Notes: a model not told the origin generated them from the sequence alone. A stretch of 64,000 nucleotides of DNA from Streptomyces endocoffeicus (GCF_016741935.1 NZ_JAERRG010000023.1:1-64000); one strand, 5' to 3'. Shown: positions 32,607 through 41,264, counted from the first letter of the stretch. A program made the numbers and translations.

Positions 32607-34919
32607 CTACTCCAGTGCGAGCGCCGCCAGTACCGTGGCGGCCAGCGCCGCACGTGTGACCATGCCCGACACCGAGGTGTTCTCCGAGCGGGCGTGTGCG
32701 CCCGAGCCCACCGCGCCGATACCGTCCAGTACCGGCGTGCCCTCGGCCACGACGAAGTTGCCGTCGCTGGCTCCGCCGACCGTAGCCTCGGGCAGGTCGT
32801 GTCCGAGCAGCGCGGCGCACCGGCGTGCCAGGTCGGCGAGTGCGGCGACGCTTTCCGTCCGTTCGAACACAGGGCGGTTCCAGCCCCCGGTGACCTCCAC
32901 GCGGGTCCGCGGGTCGACGGGGCGCAGCACGGCGAGGGCCTCCCCGACGCGTCGCTGTTCGGCGGCGGTGGCGACGCGGACGTCGATGCGGCCGACGGCT
33001 TGCCCCGCCGTGACGTTGCTGCGGGTGCCTCCCGCCACCACGCCCACGTTCAGCGACGTGCCCGCGTCCGGGGAACGCAGGTCGGCCAGGCGCAGGATCT
33101 GGTGGGCGAGTTCGTCCACGGCGCTGGCTCCGGCGGTCGGGTCAAGTCCGGCGTGTGCCTCGCTGCCGGTGACCGTGACGGTGAACAGTCCGACGCCCTT
33201 GCGGGCGGTCTTGATCGCGCCGTCGGCGGCGGCCTCGAAGACCATGGCGAGCCTGCTGCCGCGTGCCTCCTCGACGAGGGCGTCGCGGGAGGCGAGGCTA
33301 CCGGTCTCCTCGTCGCCGTTCAGCATCACGGTGCAGGCCGGGCGGGGCAGGCCGAGGGCGTCGAGAGCGCGCAGTGCCCAGACCGCCTGGACGAGGCCGG
33401 CCTTCATGTCGAAGACACCGGGTCCGCTGATGCGGTCACCGTCCCGCTGGAAGGGCCAGGTGTCGAGGGTGCCGGTCGGCCATACGGTGTCGTAGTGCCC
33501 GAGGAGGAGTACCGGGCGGCTGTCCTGGGTGGTGGTGTCCCGGGCGGAGTAGCGGCGGACCAGGATGTCTCCGGTCTCCTCGCGCGCGAGGGTCTCCTCG
33601 GCGTCCGGTTCGCCGAGGCGCCGGTCGAGCCAGCCGCGCAGCCAGCCCAGGCAGGAGTCCAGGGCGTCCAGGTCGTCGCTGGCGCTGCCCTGGGAGGTGT
33701 AGGCGGCGAGGTCGGCGACCATGTCCTCGCGGTGGGCGTCGAGCCATTGCCGGACCGCTTCGGCCTGTGCGGAGCTGAGGACCACCTCGGCCTGTGCGGA
33801 GTTGCGGACCGCTTCGGCCTGTGCGGAGTTGACGGGAAGCGAGGGTGCGGGGGCCTGGGCCAGGCGGTCCAGTTCCTCCAGCCGTGACTCCGACATGTCG
33901 TGCGCGGCACCCTCCAGTTGGCGAAGGCCGTTCACGACCGTGCGCAACAGGGTCGTGGGCAGGCCTTCGCGTTCCGCGTGGTGAAAGACGTCGGTGTAGT
34001 GGGTGGGGGCTTCGACGGGCCGGTGGCGTACGGCGAGGTCGCGCCAGATACCGCTGCGGTCCTTCGTCTGGGTGCGCAGCCATGCGGTGAGGCGGTCGAA
34101 GGCGGCGTTCCGGGCAGCGGGGTCCGCTCCTGGCCGGAAGGCGTGCGGCTCGAAGGCGTCGAACGCCTCCAGGGTGACGCCGAGGCGGTCGGATACGGCG
34201 AAGACCTCGACCGTCAGGGCGGCCATGGCGGGACGGTGCCGGTCGATGAGGTCGGCCATGGGGGCGTCCGCGAGGGCGGTGGCGGCGAGCATGGCACCGA
34301 ACCCGGCCTTGGCCCACAGGTATCCCTCGACGTTGTCACTGGCCACGGCCGGGCCCCAGCTGCGCAGGTCGGCCACCAAGTCCCGGACCCTCGGGCTGAC
34401 CGGCGCGCCGTCGGGCTCGCCGATGACGAGGGCTCCGGCGCCGCCGTCCTGGATGACGCCCGGTTCGATGACGTCGGCGAAGATGTTCACGAAGGCCGCG
34501 ACGGTGCGGGCGGCACCCACACGCTGGGCGATCAAGGACTCGTTGAAGCCGTTCTGCAGGGAGACGACATAGCCGTCCGGAGCCAGGCGGGGCGCGATCC
34601 AGTCGAGCGCGGTACCGGTGGCCTGTGCCTTCACTGCCAGCAGTACGCGTCCGAGGGGGCCGGCGAACTCGTCCGGGGTCGTGGCGGTGACCGGCACGCT
34701 CTCGCGGGTGCCGCTGCGGGCGACGACGAGTCCGTGCGTGCGGATGGCGTCCACGTGGGTGGGGTCGGCGTCGACGACGGTGACCGGGTGGCCGGCGCGG
34801 GCGAGGGCGAAGGCGAGAGTGCCGCCGATCGCTCCCGCGCCGACGACGGTGTATCCGGGCTGCTCCGGGTGGGTGTCGTTCACCGGGTGGGTGTCGTTCA
34901 CCGGGTGGGTGTCGTTCAC
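32607..34919 (-). CDS. Fusion: ketopantoate reductase-like (ApbA/PanE) domain + M20 metallopeptidase
   Basis: A 770-residue two-enzyme fusion. Residues about 20-340 are an ApbA/PanE NAD(P) oxidoreductase with 'TVVGAGAIGGTLAFALARAG' and the C-terminal ApbA helical domain. Residues about 385-770 are an M20/CPG2-type zinc peptidase with 'LLGHYDTVWPTG', 'GPGVFDMKAG' (Asp), 'NGDEETGS' (Glu pair) and 'GGASDGNFV'. The joining linker contains three 9-residue repeats (separate entry), and the N-terminus is a triplicated 'NDTHPV' unit from an 18-bp tandem repeat. GTG 34919 overlaps the SDR stop (GTGA). The operon suggests hydrolysis of an amide or peptide plus oxidoreduction of the product; the substrate is unknown. 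M20 and ApbA as separate neighbouring proteins would be ordinary; the fusion is not one I know. Confidence 0.85.
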   Translation of the reverse strand: MNDTHPVNDTHPVNDTHPEQPGYTVVGAGAIGGTLAFALARAGHPVTVVDADPTHVDAIRTHGLVVARSGTRESVPVTATTPDEFAGPLGRVLLAVKAQATGTALDWIAPRLAPDGYVVSLQNGFNESLIAQRVGAARTVAAFVNIFADVIEPGVIQDGGAGALVIGEPDGAPVSPRVRDLVADLRSWGPAVASDNVEGYLWAKAGFGAMLAATALADAPMADLIDRHRPAMAALTVEVFAVSDRLGVTLEAFDAFEPHAFRPGADPAARNAAFDRLTAWLRTQTKDRSGIWRDLAVRHRPVEAPTHYTDVFHHAEREGLPTTLLRTVVNGLRQLEGAAHDMSESRLEELDRLAQAPAPSLPVNSAQAEAVRNSAQAEVVLSSAQAEAVRQWLDAHREDMVADLAAYTSQGSASDDLDALDSCLGWLRGWLDRRLGEPDAEETLAREETGDILVRRYSARDTTTQDSRPVLLLGHYDTVWPTGTLDTWPFQRDGDRISGPGVFDMKAGLVQAVWALRALDALGLPRPACTVMLNGDEETGSLASRDALVEEARGSRLAMVFEAAADGAIKTARKGVGLFTVTVTGSEAHAGLDPTAGASAVDELAHQILRLADLRSPDAGTSLNVGVVAGGTRSNVTAGQAVGRIDVRVATAAEQRRVGEALAVLRPVDPRTRVEVTGGWNRPVFERTESVAALADLARRCAALLGHDLPEATVGGASDGNFVVAEGTPVLDGIGAVGSGAHARSENTSVSGMVTRAALAATVLAALALE
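33751..33831 (-). repeat. Three 27-bp tandem repeats in the ApbA-M20 linker
   Basis: Units 33751-33777, 33778-33804 and 33805-33831 encode 'SAQAEAVRN'-like 9-residue repeats in the fusion's inter-domain linker. They share the core CGGCCTGTGCGGAG. Repeats of this kind change linker length without shifting frame and may mark how two genes were joined. Confidence 0.85.
34866..34919 (-). repeat. Three 18-bp tandem repeats at the N-terminus, each with a GTG start
   Basis: CGGGTGGGTGTCGTTCAC occurs exactly three times (34866-34883, 34884-34901, 34902-34919). Each unit read on the minus strand begins with GTG, so three equally spaced in-frame start codons precede the ApbA domain. Only the first overlaps the SDR stop. 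Confidence 0.9.
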
Positions 34920-35737
34920 CGGGTGTGTCCTTCCGTGGTCGCGGCCGCCGGCACGGGGCCGGACAAGGTGGCGCGGGTGTCGTCGGGCTGCCAGATCCGG
35001 GGCAGGTGAAGAGCGCCCGTGCTGGATCCGCCGTCCACCCGCAGCACCTCGCCGGTGATCCAGGAGGCGTCGGGGCCGGCGAGCCAGCGCACCGCCCGCG
35101 CGATGTCCTGCGGCGTTCCCGGGCGGCCCAGCGGGTTGGTGCCGATGGCCGCGGCGTACTCGGCGGAGACGGGGTTGCAGTCGCTGGCCACCAGGACGAA
35201 GCCGGGGCTGACCGCGTTGACGCGGATGCCGTGCGCGCCGAGTTCCAGGGCGGCGGCGCGGGTGGCCATCTCCAGGGCGGCTTTCGAGCTGGCGTAGGGA
35301 CCCCCGCCGGGGCGGGCGCGCTGCGCGGAACCCGAGGAGATGTTGATGACCGAACCGGGCCGCCCTTGCCCGGTGGCGAGCCGGGCGAAGGCGGCGGTCG
35401 CCAGGACCGGGGCGCGCAGGTTGACGGCGAACAGCCGGTCCCAGGCCGGGGCGTCCACGTCGGTCATGTCGAGGGAGGGGTAGACGCCCGCCGCGTTGAC
35501 GAGGGTGTCCACCGGGCCGTGCTCCGCCCAGGCCGCCTCGACGACCGCGGTGGGCGCGTCGGGGTCGGTCAGGTCCGCGGCCCGTGTCGCGGCAGGGGTT
35601 CCCAGTCGTGCCCCGGTCCGCTGGAGCGCGGCGGGGTCGCGGTCGACGAGGGTGAGGAACGCGCCCTGGGCGGCGAACTCCTCGGCGATCGCCCCGCCGA
35701 TGCCGCCCGCGGCGCCGGTGACGAGGACGTGGGTCAT
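34916..35737 (-). CDS. SDR-family oxidoreductase
   Basis: A 273-residue classical SDR: 'VLVTGAAGGIGGAIA' at residues 4-18, 'NAAGVYPS', catalytic 'SSGSAQ...YASSKAALE' with Tyr and Lys, and 'VSPGFV'. It reduces or oxidises an alcohol/ketone with NAD(P). ATG 35737 overlaps the MFS stop by one base; its own stop overlaps the fusion start. The C-terminal tail is longer than usual by about 20 residues. Substrate is unknown; it is one step of the operon's catabolic route. Confidence 0.85.
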   Translation of the reverse strand: MTHVLVTGAAGGIGGAIAEEFAAQGAFLTLVDRDPAALQRTGARLGTPAATRAADLTDPDAPTAVVEAAWAEHGPVDTLVNAAGVYPSLDMTDVDAPAWDRLFAVNLRAPVLATAAFARLATGQGRPGSVINISSGSAQRARPGGGPYASSKAALEMATRAAALELGAHGIRVNAVSPGFVLVASDCNPVSAEYAAAIGTNPLGRPGTPQDIARAVRWLAGPDASWITGEVLRVDGGSSTGALHLPRIWQPDDTRATLSGPVPAAATTEGHTR

Positions 35738-37065
35738 CAGCTGAACTCCTTGTCCTTGGTCTCCGGCATCGTGAGGTAGACCACGAGGGAGATCAGTGAG
35801 GCCGCCGATACGTAGACCCACAGCAGGTCGCTGTGGCCGCTCTCGTGCAGCCAGGTCGTCAGGTAGGGCGCCGTACCGCCGAAGAGCGCGACCGCCAGGG
35901 CGTACGGCAGGGCGATGCCGGTGGCGCGCACCTCCGGCGGGAACTGCTCGGCCATGATGACGGCGCAGTTGGCGGAGTAGCCGAGGATCAGCAGCATGCC
36001 GATGAGCTGGACCAGGAACAGGCTGAGGAAGCTGTTGCCGAGCAGGTGCAGCAGGGGCCAGGCCAGGACGGTGAAGCCGCCGGCGAACGCCGCCATGGTC
36101 GGCTTGCGTCCCACGCGGTCCGAGACCACGCCTACGAGGGGCAACGCGATGACGAAGACGACCAGGCAGAGGGTCTGTGACAGCAGCGCGGTCTTCAGCG
36201 GGATACCGGTGGTCAGATTCGCGTACGTGGGAAGGTAGTTGACCCAGATGTAGTAGGTGAGGGTGCCCGCCACGGTGATGCCGGCGACGCGCAGGGCGGC
36301 CGCGGGGTGCTCCACGAACATGGCCTTGACGGGATTGGTGCGGGTACGGCCGGCGCCCTGGACCTGGGCGAAGGAGTCGGTGTCCGCCACCGAGACCCGC
36401 AGCCACAGGCCGACCAGTCCGAGCAGGCCGCCGAGGATGAACGCCACGCGCCAGCCCCAGGAGTGCAGGGCGTCGTCGCTCAGTGTCGAGGTGGCGAGTG
36501 TGCCCAGGAGGGAGGCGACGAGCACGCCGCCGGCGACCGACACCTGCTGCCAGGACCCGGCGAACGCGCGCCTGCCGCGCGCCGCCGACTCGACGAGGAA
36601 CGCGGAGGAGGAGCCGAACTCGCCGCCCGCGGAGAAACCCTGCACAAGCCGGGAGACCAGCAGGAGCAGCGGTGAGACGATGCCGATGCTCTCGTAGGAC
36701 GGGGTGATCGCGATGACGAACCCGGCGCCCGCCATCAGGCCGACCGTGAGGGTCATGCCCTTCTTCCGTCCGTGGCGGTCGGCGTAGGCACCGAGCACGG
36801 CGGCACCGACCGGACGCATCACGAACCCGACGGCGAAGACTGCGAGCGTGGACAGCAGGGCCACCGCGCCGTCGCTTTTGGCGAAGAACTCATCAGCGAT
36901 GATCTTGGCGAATATGGAATACAGCGCCCAGTCGACCCATTCGACGGTGTTGCCTATGGTGCCGGCGACGATGGCCTTGCGCTGGGCGCGGCTCAGCCGG
37001 AGCGTGGTGGGGGCGGCGCCGTCCTCGCGCAGGGGGCCGGTGGGCGTGGCGGATCCGGTGTTCAT
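35737..37065 (-). CDS. MFS transporter, metabolite:H+ symporter (MHS) family
   Basis: A 442-residue permease with twelve predicted helices. MHS marks: 'GTIGNTVEWVDWALYS' in TM1, 'RPVGAAVLGAYADRHGRKKG' in the first half, and 'GVVSDRVGRKP' after TM8. MHS proteins import organic acids, betaines and similar solutes with protons. The ATG start overlaps the stop of the deacetylase gene by 4 nt. It would supply the substrate for the operon's enzymes. Confidence 0.88.
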   Translation of the reverse strand: MNTGSATPTGPLREDGAAPTTLRLSRAQRKAIVAGTIGNTVEWVDWALYSIFAKIIADEFFAKSDGAVALLSTLAVFAVGFVMRPVGAAVLGAYADRHGRKKGMTLTVGLMAGAGFVIAITPSYESIGIVSPLLLLVSRLVQGFSAGGEFGSSSAFLVESAARGRRAFAGSWQQVSVAGGVLVASLLGTLATSTLSDDALHSWGWRVAFILGGLLGLVGLWLRVSVADTDSFAQVQGAGRTRTNPVKAMFVEHPAAALRVAGITVAGTLTYYIWVNYLPTYANLTTGIPLKTALLSQTLCLVVFVIALPLVGVVSDRVGRKPTMAAFAGGFTVLAWPLLHLLGNSFLSLFLVQLIGMLLILGYSANCAVIMAEQFPPEVRATGIALPYALAVALFGGTAPYLTTWLHESGHSDLLWVYVSAASLISLVVYLTMPETKDKEFS

Positions 37066-38018
37066 GGTGTGTGCTCCGGGGTGTCGGCGGCGGAACCGGC
37101 GGCGGTCCGGCCGTGCGGCACGCCGCGGGCCGTATCGGCGAGTTGGGCGTGCGTCGCGTACCAGACGCCGGGGTAAGCGGCGATGTGGTCGAGAAGTTCG
37201 CGCAATGCCACGAGGCGCGAGCGGTGGCCGATGACGTGCGGATGCAGGGTGAGCTGGAAGACGCCGCCGTCCCGGTACGCGGCGTCGAACTCGTCGGTCC
37301 AGATCTCCCGTACGTCACGCGGGCGGCTGTGCGGGCGGACGGACCCGTAGCGGTCCATCGTGAAGTACGGGGCGTCGTCCCGGATCCAGTCGACGGGGAT
37401 CTCCACCAGGCCGGTGGGCCGGCCCTCGGTGACGATCTCGTAGGGCTCGTCGTCGGCCATGAGCGAGGAGTCGTAGGCGAAGCCCAGCTCGAGCATGATG
37501 TCGAGGGTCGAGTCCGAGAAGTCCCAGGACGGGGTGCGGATGCCGACGGGGCGCCGGCCGGTCAGCGTGGTGAGGGTGTCGAGGGCGCGCGCGGTGAGTT
37601 CCCTCTCGTCCTCGCGCCCCAGCAGCATGTTGCGCTCGTGGATCCATCCGTGGACGGCCAGTTCGTGCCCGTCACGGGTGTAGGCGCGGGCCTCCTCGGG
37701 GTGGACGAGGGCGGAGACGGCCGGCATGAAGAAGGTCGCCGGGACGCCGTAGCGGGCCAGGAGGTCCAGGATCCGTGGGGCGCCGACGCGGGCGCCGTAC
37801 TCGCCCTGGGCGAGCCGGCCGGGGCTGGTCTCGCCGTCGCGCAGCGGGATCGTCTCGTGGTCGGAGTCGAAGGAGAGGGCGACCGCGACCCGGGCACCGC
37901 CGGGCCAGCGGTCGGGGACCAGCCGCCGTCCGGCGCGGACCGCGTCGATATGGCCGCGCCAGGTGTGCTCGGGCCAGCGCCAGCTCTCCGAGGGCAGGCC
38001 GAAGTCGTCTGTGGGCAT
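37062..38018 (-). CDS. Polysaccharide deacetylase/PuuE-like amidohydrolase
   Basis: A 318-residue cytoplasmic NodB-homology protein with 'ALSFDSDHETIPL' (metal-binding Asp), 'ELAVHGWIHERN' (metal-binding His pair) and 'IRTPSWDFS'. It lacks a signal peptide and resembles PuuE-type allantoinases and peptidoglycan-like deacetylases acting on small amides. ATG 38018 has GGAG 6 bases upstream. First gene of the operon that continues with an MHS permease, SDR and the ApbA-M20 fusion; a 94-bp gap separates it from the Lrp-type regulator on the same strand. Confidence 0.82.
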   Translation of the reverse strand: MPTDDFGLPSESWRWPEHTWRGHIDAVRAGRRLVPDRWPGGARVAVALSFDSDHETIPLRDGETSPGRLAQGEYGARVGAPRILDLLARYGVPATFFMPAVSALVHPEEARAYTRDGHELAVHGWIHERNMLLGREDERELTARALDTLTTLTGRRPVGIRTPSWDFSDSTLDIMLELGFAYDSSLMADDEPYEIVTEGRPTGLVEIPVDWIRDDAPYFTMDRYGSVRPHSRPRDVREIWTDEFDAAYRDGGVFQLTLHPHVIGHRSRLVALRELLDHIAAYPGVWYATHAQLADTARGVPHGRTAAGSAADTPEHTP

Positions 38019-38112
38019 GGTGGTCTCCACAAGGATCGGGGGACGGGAAGAGGGCGGACGAAGGTACGGCGGGGCCATCACCGGGCGGTGTGCCCGGCAA
38101 CCGGCCGGGGGC

Positions 38113-39120
38113 TCAGACGGGGCGGACCATCCGGTGCCAGGAGTACTTCAGGGTGGCCAGGTGCAATGTCACGTCGGAGGCGATCAGCCCGGGCAGTGCC
38201 CCGATGATGTCGCTGGTATAGCGCAACAGATCGGTGCGGCGGGGCAGCACCATGTGTCCGACGAGGTTGAAGCGCCCGGTCGCCGCGCCCAGGAACTTGG
38301 TTCCTGGATGCCGCGCGAGCTGCCGCCCCGCGGCGTCGAGCCGGTCGGGCTCGATCGACAGCCACACCATGAACTCCGCGTCGTAGCCGAGCAGGGTCGG
38401 TTCGACCAGAGTCCGGAACTGCAGGATGCCGCGGGAGATGAGCCGGTCCATGGCCCGTGCGACTGCGGACTCGGTGTGGCCCAGGTTCCGGGCCAGGGTG
38501 CTGACCTGGGCGCGGCCGTCCTCCTTGAGGGCCGCGGCGACCTCCTGCTCCAGACCGGTCAGCGCTTTTGGCGCCTGGTCCCAGTCGCCGCGGTCGCACG
38601 ACGACGCGAGGGAGGCGGGCCGCAGGTCCGCGGCGGCCTCGACGGGCAGCAGCCCGGTGTCCCACATCGACGCGGAGGTGAACGCACGGATGACGGCTAC
38701 CGCCTCGGTGCTGGTGATCAGGTCGGCCCCGGGCAGGTCGGTGAAGAGCATCCGCATCATCTCCTCGTTGTCGCGGGCAACGAAATCGACGATGAGATCG
38801 GCGGCACCGGTGACGACGGCCAGGAAGCGCACGTCCGGACTGACGGCGAGCTGGTCCGCGAGGTCCAGCCCGCGGCCGGGCCTGGCCTGCACCCGGACCA
38901 GCATGGAAGACCCCTCCCGGGTGCGGTCCAGCTCCAGACTGCCGACGACCCGCAGCACTCCCCGCTCGCGCATGGCGTTGTAACGACGCTGGGCGGTCGT
39001 CTCGCTCGTACCCACCCAACGAGCCACCGCGCCCCACGGGGCACGACCATTGAGCTGGAGCGCCGCGATGACACGGCGGTCCAGGTCGTCGATGGTGTCC
39101 ACGGGGACTCGGTGGGTCAT
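38113..39120 (-). CDS. Lrp/AsnC-family regulator with two HTH modules
   Basis: A 335-residue protein, about twice a normal Lrp (150-160). Two AsnC-type HTHs are visible: residues about 10-60 ('DRRVIAALQLNGRAPWG..VARWVGTSETTAQRR') and about 185-235 ('EQEVAAALKEDGRAQVSTLARNLGHTESAVARAM'), each followed by a RAM-like ligand domain. Hence a fused tandem Lrp pair. It probably senses an amino acid or its derivative and controls the downstream operon. ATG 39120. Confidence 0.85.
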   Translation of the reverse strand: MTHRVPVDTIDDLDRRVIAALQLNGRAPWGAVARWVGTSETTAQRRYNAMRERGVLRVVGSLELDRTREGSSMLVRVQARPGRGLDLADQLAVSPDVRFLAVVTGAADLIVDFVARDNEEMMRMLFTDLPGADLITSTEAVAVIRAFTSASMWDTGLLPVEAAADLRPASLASSCDRGDWDQAPKALTGLEQEVAAALKEDGRAQVSTLARNLGHTESAVARAMDRLISRGILQFRTLVEPTLLGYDAEFMVWLSIEPDRLDAAGRQLARHPGTKFLGAATGRFNLVGHMVLPRRTDLLRYTSDIIGALPGLIASDVTLHLATLKYSWHRMVRPV

Positions 39121-39453
39121 GGGGCGGACGCTAATCAGCGCTTTTCCGCTCGTCAATGACGGAATCCTGCATCGCTCCTGGTCACAGCCAGGTGATCCAG
39201 CACCGTCCGGGATTACGAAGGGGTAACGCCCGCAGTTCCGGTACGCATGAACGGATGACGTCGAGCGTGACGGATTACGTCGCACGAGCATCCGAAAAAG
39301 TTCACTCTCGCGGTTCCGGCCACACGCGTTGGCATGGTCCAACGGTGTCAAGGACGCGCCCGCGTCAACTCAGTGGCTCATGATCGGGCAGCCGACCCCG
39401 GTTGACCTTGACACGGTGACAAGGTCTTCACTGCTTCCCAAGGAGGTGGTCCG
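39121..39453. promoter_or_regulatory. Divergent intergenic region between Lrp and HEAT-MerR operons
   Basis: No gene in these 333 bp. The left half presumably contains the Lrp promoter; TGACG/CGTCA-type repeats near 39255-39285 are visible but not interpretable. The right end holds the MerR-type promoter described separately. Confidence 0.5.
39402..39432 (+). promoter_or_regulatory. MerR-type promoter with palindromic operator in a 19-bp spacer
   Basis: GACCTTG-A-CAC-G-GTG-A-CAAGGTC (39404-39426) is a 23-bp palindrome with one mismatch pair. A -35 TTGACC (39402-39407) and a -10-like TTCACT (39427-39432) are separated by 19 bp. The long spacer with a centred palindrome is the hallmark of MerR-family-activated promoters, so the MerR-HEAT protein encoded downstream probably activates its own operon. 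ATG of the HEAT gene is 22 bp further on, with SD AAGGAGG. Confidence 0.75.
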
Positions 39454-40137
39454 ATGACCATGACGAGACAGGACACGGATGCGATACGAGCGCTCCAGGG
39501 ACTGGAGGACAGCCGGCCGTCTGTGCGACTGCGGGCCGCCCTGGCGGTCGGTACGGCGCCTGACCCGTGCTTCGTCGACAAGCTCGTCGAACGATGCGCG
39601 ATCGAGCCCGAGTTCTTCGTCCGCGACATGCTGACCTGGGCGCTCACCCGCCACCCGGTGTCCCTGACGCTCCCCGAACTGCTCCGGGAAGTCCGCTCGG
39701 AGCGTGCGCAGGCCCGCGGCCAGGCGCTGCACACACTGTCCAAGATCGGGGACCGGCGGGCATGGCCGGCGATCACCCGGGCACTGCTGTCCGACGCCGA
39801 CAACGAGGTGGCGCGGAGCGCCTGGCGGGCCGCGGTCGTGCTCGTGCCGGAAGGTGAGGAGTCCCTCCTGGCCACGGCCCTGGCGACGCAGCTCGGCCGC
39901 GGTGAGCGGGAGACACAGGTGAGTCTCAGCCAGGCGCTGGTCGCGCTGGGTGAAGTGATCGTGCCGGTTCTGCGTGCCGCGACGACGGCTGATGACCTGG
40001 GCGTGCGTGCGCACGCGCTCGCCACACAACGGCTGCTACGCGACCCGGACGCCGGATTCGAGTTGGCGATCGAGGAGGCCAAGCGCATCGTGGCCCTCGC
40101 CGGGGCCCCTCAGTACGGACGACAAGAACCGTGCTGA
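39454..40137 (+). CDS. HEAT-repeat protein
   Basis: A 227-residue all-helical protein, apparently made of HEAT (or HEAT-like) repeats, with units such as 'VRLRAALAVGT', 'VRDMLTWALTRH', 'ARGQALHTLSKIGD' and 'VARSAWRAAVVLV' at roughly 30-residue spacing. No enzymatic motif. It overlaps the MerR-HEAT gene by 7 nt and has a strong SD (AAGGAGG). It may partner with, or mimic, the HEAT segment of the regulator; ligand unknown. Confidence 0.8.
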   Translation: MTMTRQDTDAIRALQGLEDSRPSVRLRAALAVGTAPDPCFVDKLVERCAIEPEFFVRDMLTWALTRHPVSLTLPELLREVRSERAQARGQALHTLSKIGDRRAWPAITRALLSDADNEVARSAWRAAVVLVPEGEESLLATALATQLGRGERETQVSLSQALVALGEVIVPVLRAATTADDLGVRAHALATQRLLRDPDAGFELAIEEAKRIVALAGAPQYGRQEPC

Positions 40138-41135
40138 TCGGTGAGGTGGCGAGACGGTCCGGGGTCAGTGCCCGCATGCTCCGGCATTACGAATCGCTCG
40201 GCCTGGTGCGGCCATCGGGCCGTACGGGCTCCGGTTATCGGGAGTACTCCGCGCAGGACATCCGGCGGATCTTCCACATCGAGAGCCTGCGGTCGCTGGG
40301 TCTGTCGCTGCGTGAGATCGGGCGCGCGCTCGACGACCCCGGTTTCACGCCCTCGGCGCTCGTCGGCGACCTCATCCGCAAGACACGCGACCGCATCGCG
40401 GCCGAGACCGAGCTGCTCACGCGGCTGCGCCGGATCGACGCCGCGGACCCCACCGACTGGGAGGACGTCCTCCAAGTCGTCGCGCTCCTCCAGGCACTGG
40501 GGTCGCAGAGCGCCGACGCGCGCCAGCGCGCGGCCCTCTCCTCGGCCGACGGGGTTCCGGTGCCGGTGGAGGCCCTGGCCGAGGCGGCACTGAGCGAGAC
40601 GGAGCCGAACGTCGCCGGCGCCCTTCGATGGGCGCTGGCGCAATCGGGCGACCGCGGCCCGGCACTGCTGGCGAAGGGCCTCGGCTCACCGGTGGCCGCG
40701 GTGCGGAAACGTGCTGTCCAGTCCCTCGCCGAGATGCCCGGTGGTGAGGCGACCACGCATCTGTGGAACGCCCTCATGGACCCCGACGTCGGGGTCCGCG
40801 GGTACGCGGCTCTGGCACTCGGGACACGTGGAGTAGCCGAAGCGGTCCCGACCCTCATCGACATGATCGTGGCGGGAAGGAACGACACCGATGCGGCCGA
40901 CGCACTGAGCAGTCTGGCGAGCGACACCGCGACGGCCGATCACATCGCGACCGGGATCGTCGACCGCCTCGCCCACGACACCACTGAAACGCCTGTGCGC
41001 GGACGGCTGGCCCAAGCACTGGCGGGCATTCCGGGCGCGACGTCGTCACGTGCCCTCGTGGAGCTGTCGCATGACGAGGACCGGGCTGTTGCGCTGACTG
41101 CCGCATACCTTCTTCAGCTCCGCGACGCACGGTGA
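40131..41135 (+). CDS. MerR-family regulator fused to HEAT repeats
   Basis: A 334-residue protein: MerR winged HTH at residues 1-70 ('IGEVARRSGVSARMLRHYESLGLV', split here as 'GEVARRSGVSARMLRHYE' and 'SLGLVRPS'), dimer helix to about 120, then six or so HEAT repeats to the end ('VAAVRKRAVQSLAEMPG', 'VGVRGYAALALGTRG'). Typical MerR proteins carry metal, drug or coenzyme-B12 domains; a HEAT effector domain is unusual. GTG 40131 overlaps the HEAT gene. Probably binds the palindrome at 39404-39426. Confidence 0.85.
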   Translation: MLIGEVARRSGVSARMLRHYESLGLVRPSGRTGSGYREYSAQDIRRIFHIESLRSLGLSLREIGRALDDPGFTPSALVGDLIRKTRDRIAAETELLTRLRRIDAADPTDWEDVLQVVALLQALGSQSADARQRAALSSADGVPVPVEALAEAALSETEPNVAGALRWALAQSGDRGPALLAKGLGSPVAAVRKRAVQSLAEMPGGEATTHLWNALMDPDVGVRGYAALALGTRGVAEAVPTLIDMIVAGRNDTDAADALSSLASDTATADHIATGIVDRLAHDTTETPVRGRLAQALAGIPGATSSRALVELSHDEDRAVALTAAYLLQLRDAR

Positions 41136-41264
41136 TGGATCCGCCACCATTCTCACGGAACCATCACTCCCGTACCCGTCCAGCGGAGTCGCGCCGATCG
41201 CGCCCGGAAAGGCAACGGACTCCGAGCCCGGAGCGGCCCCGTGGCCCCGCGGCCGACGGCGCTC

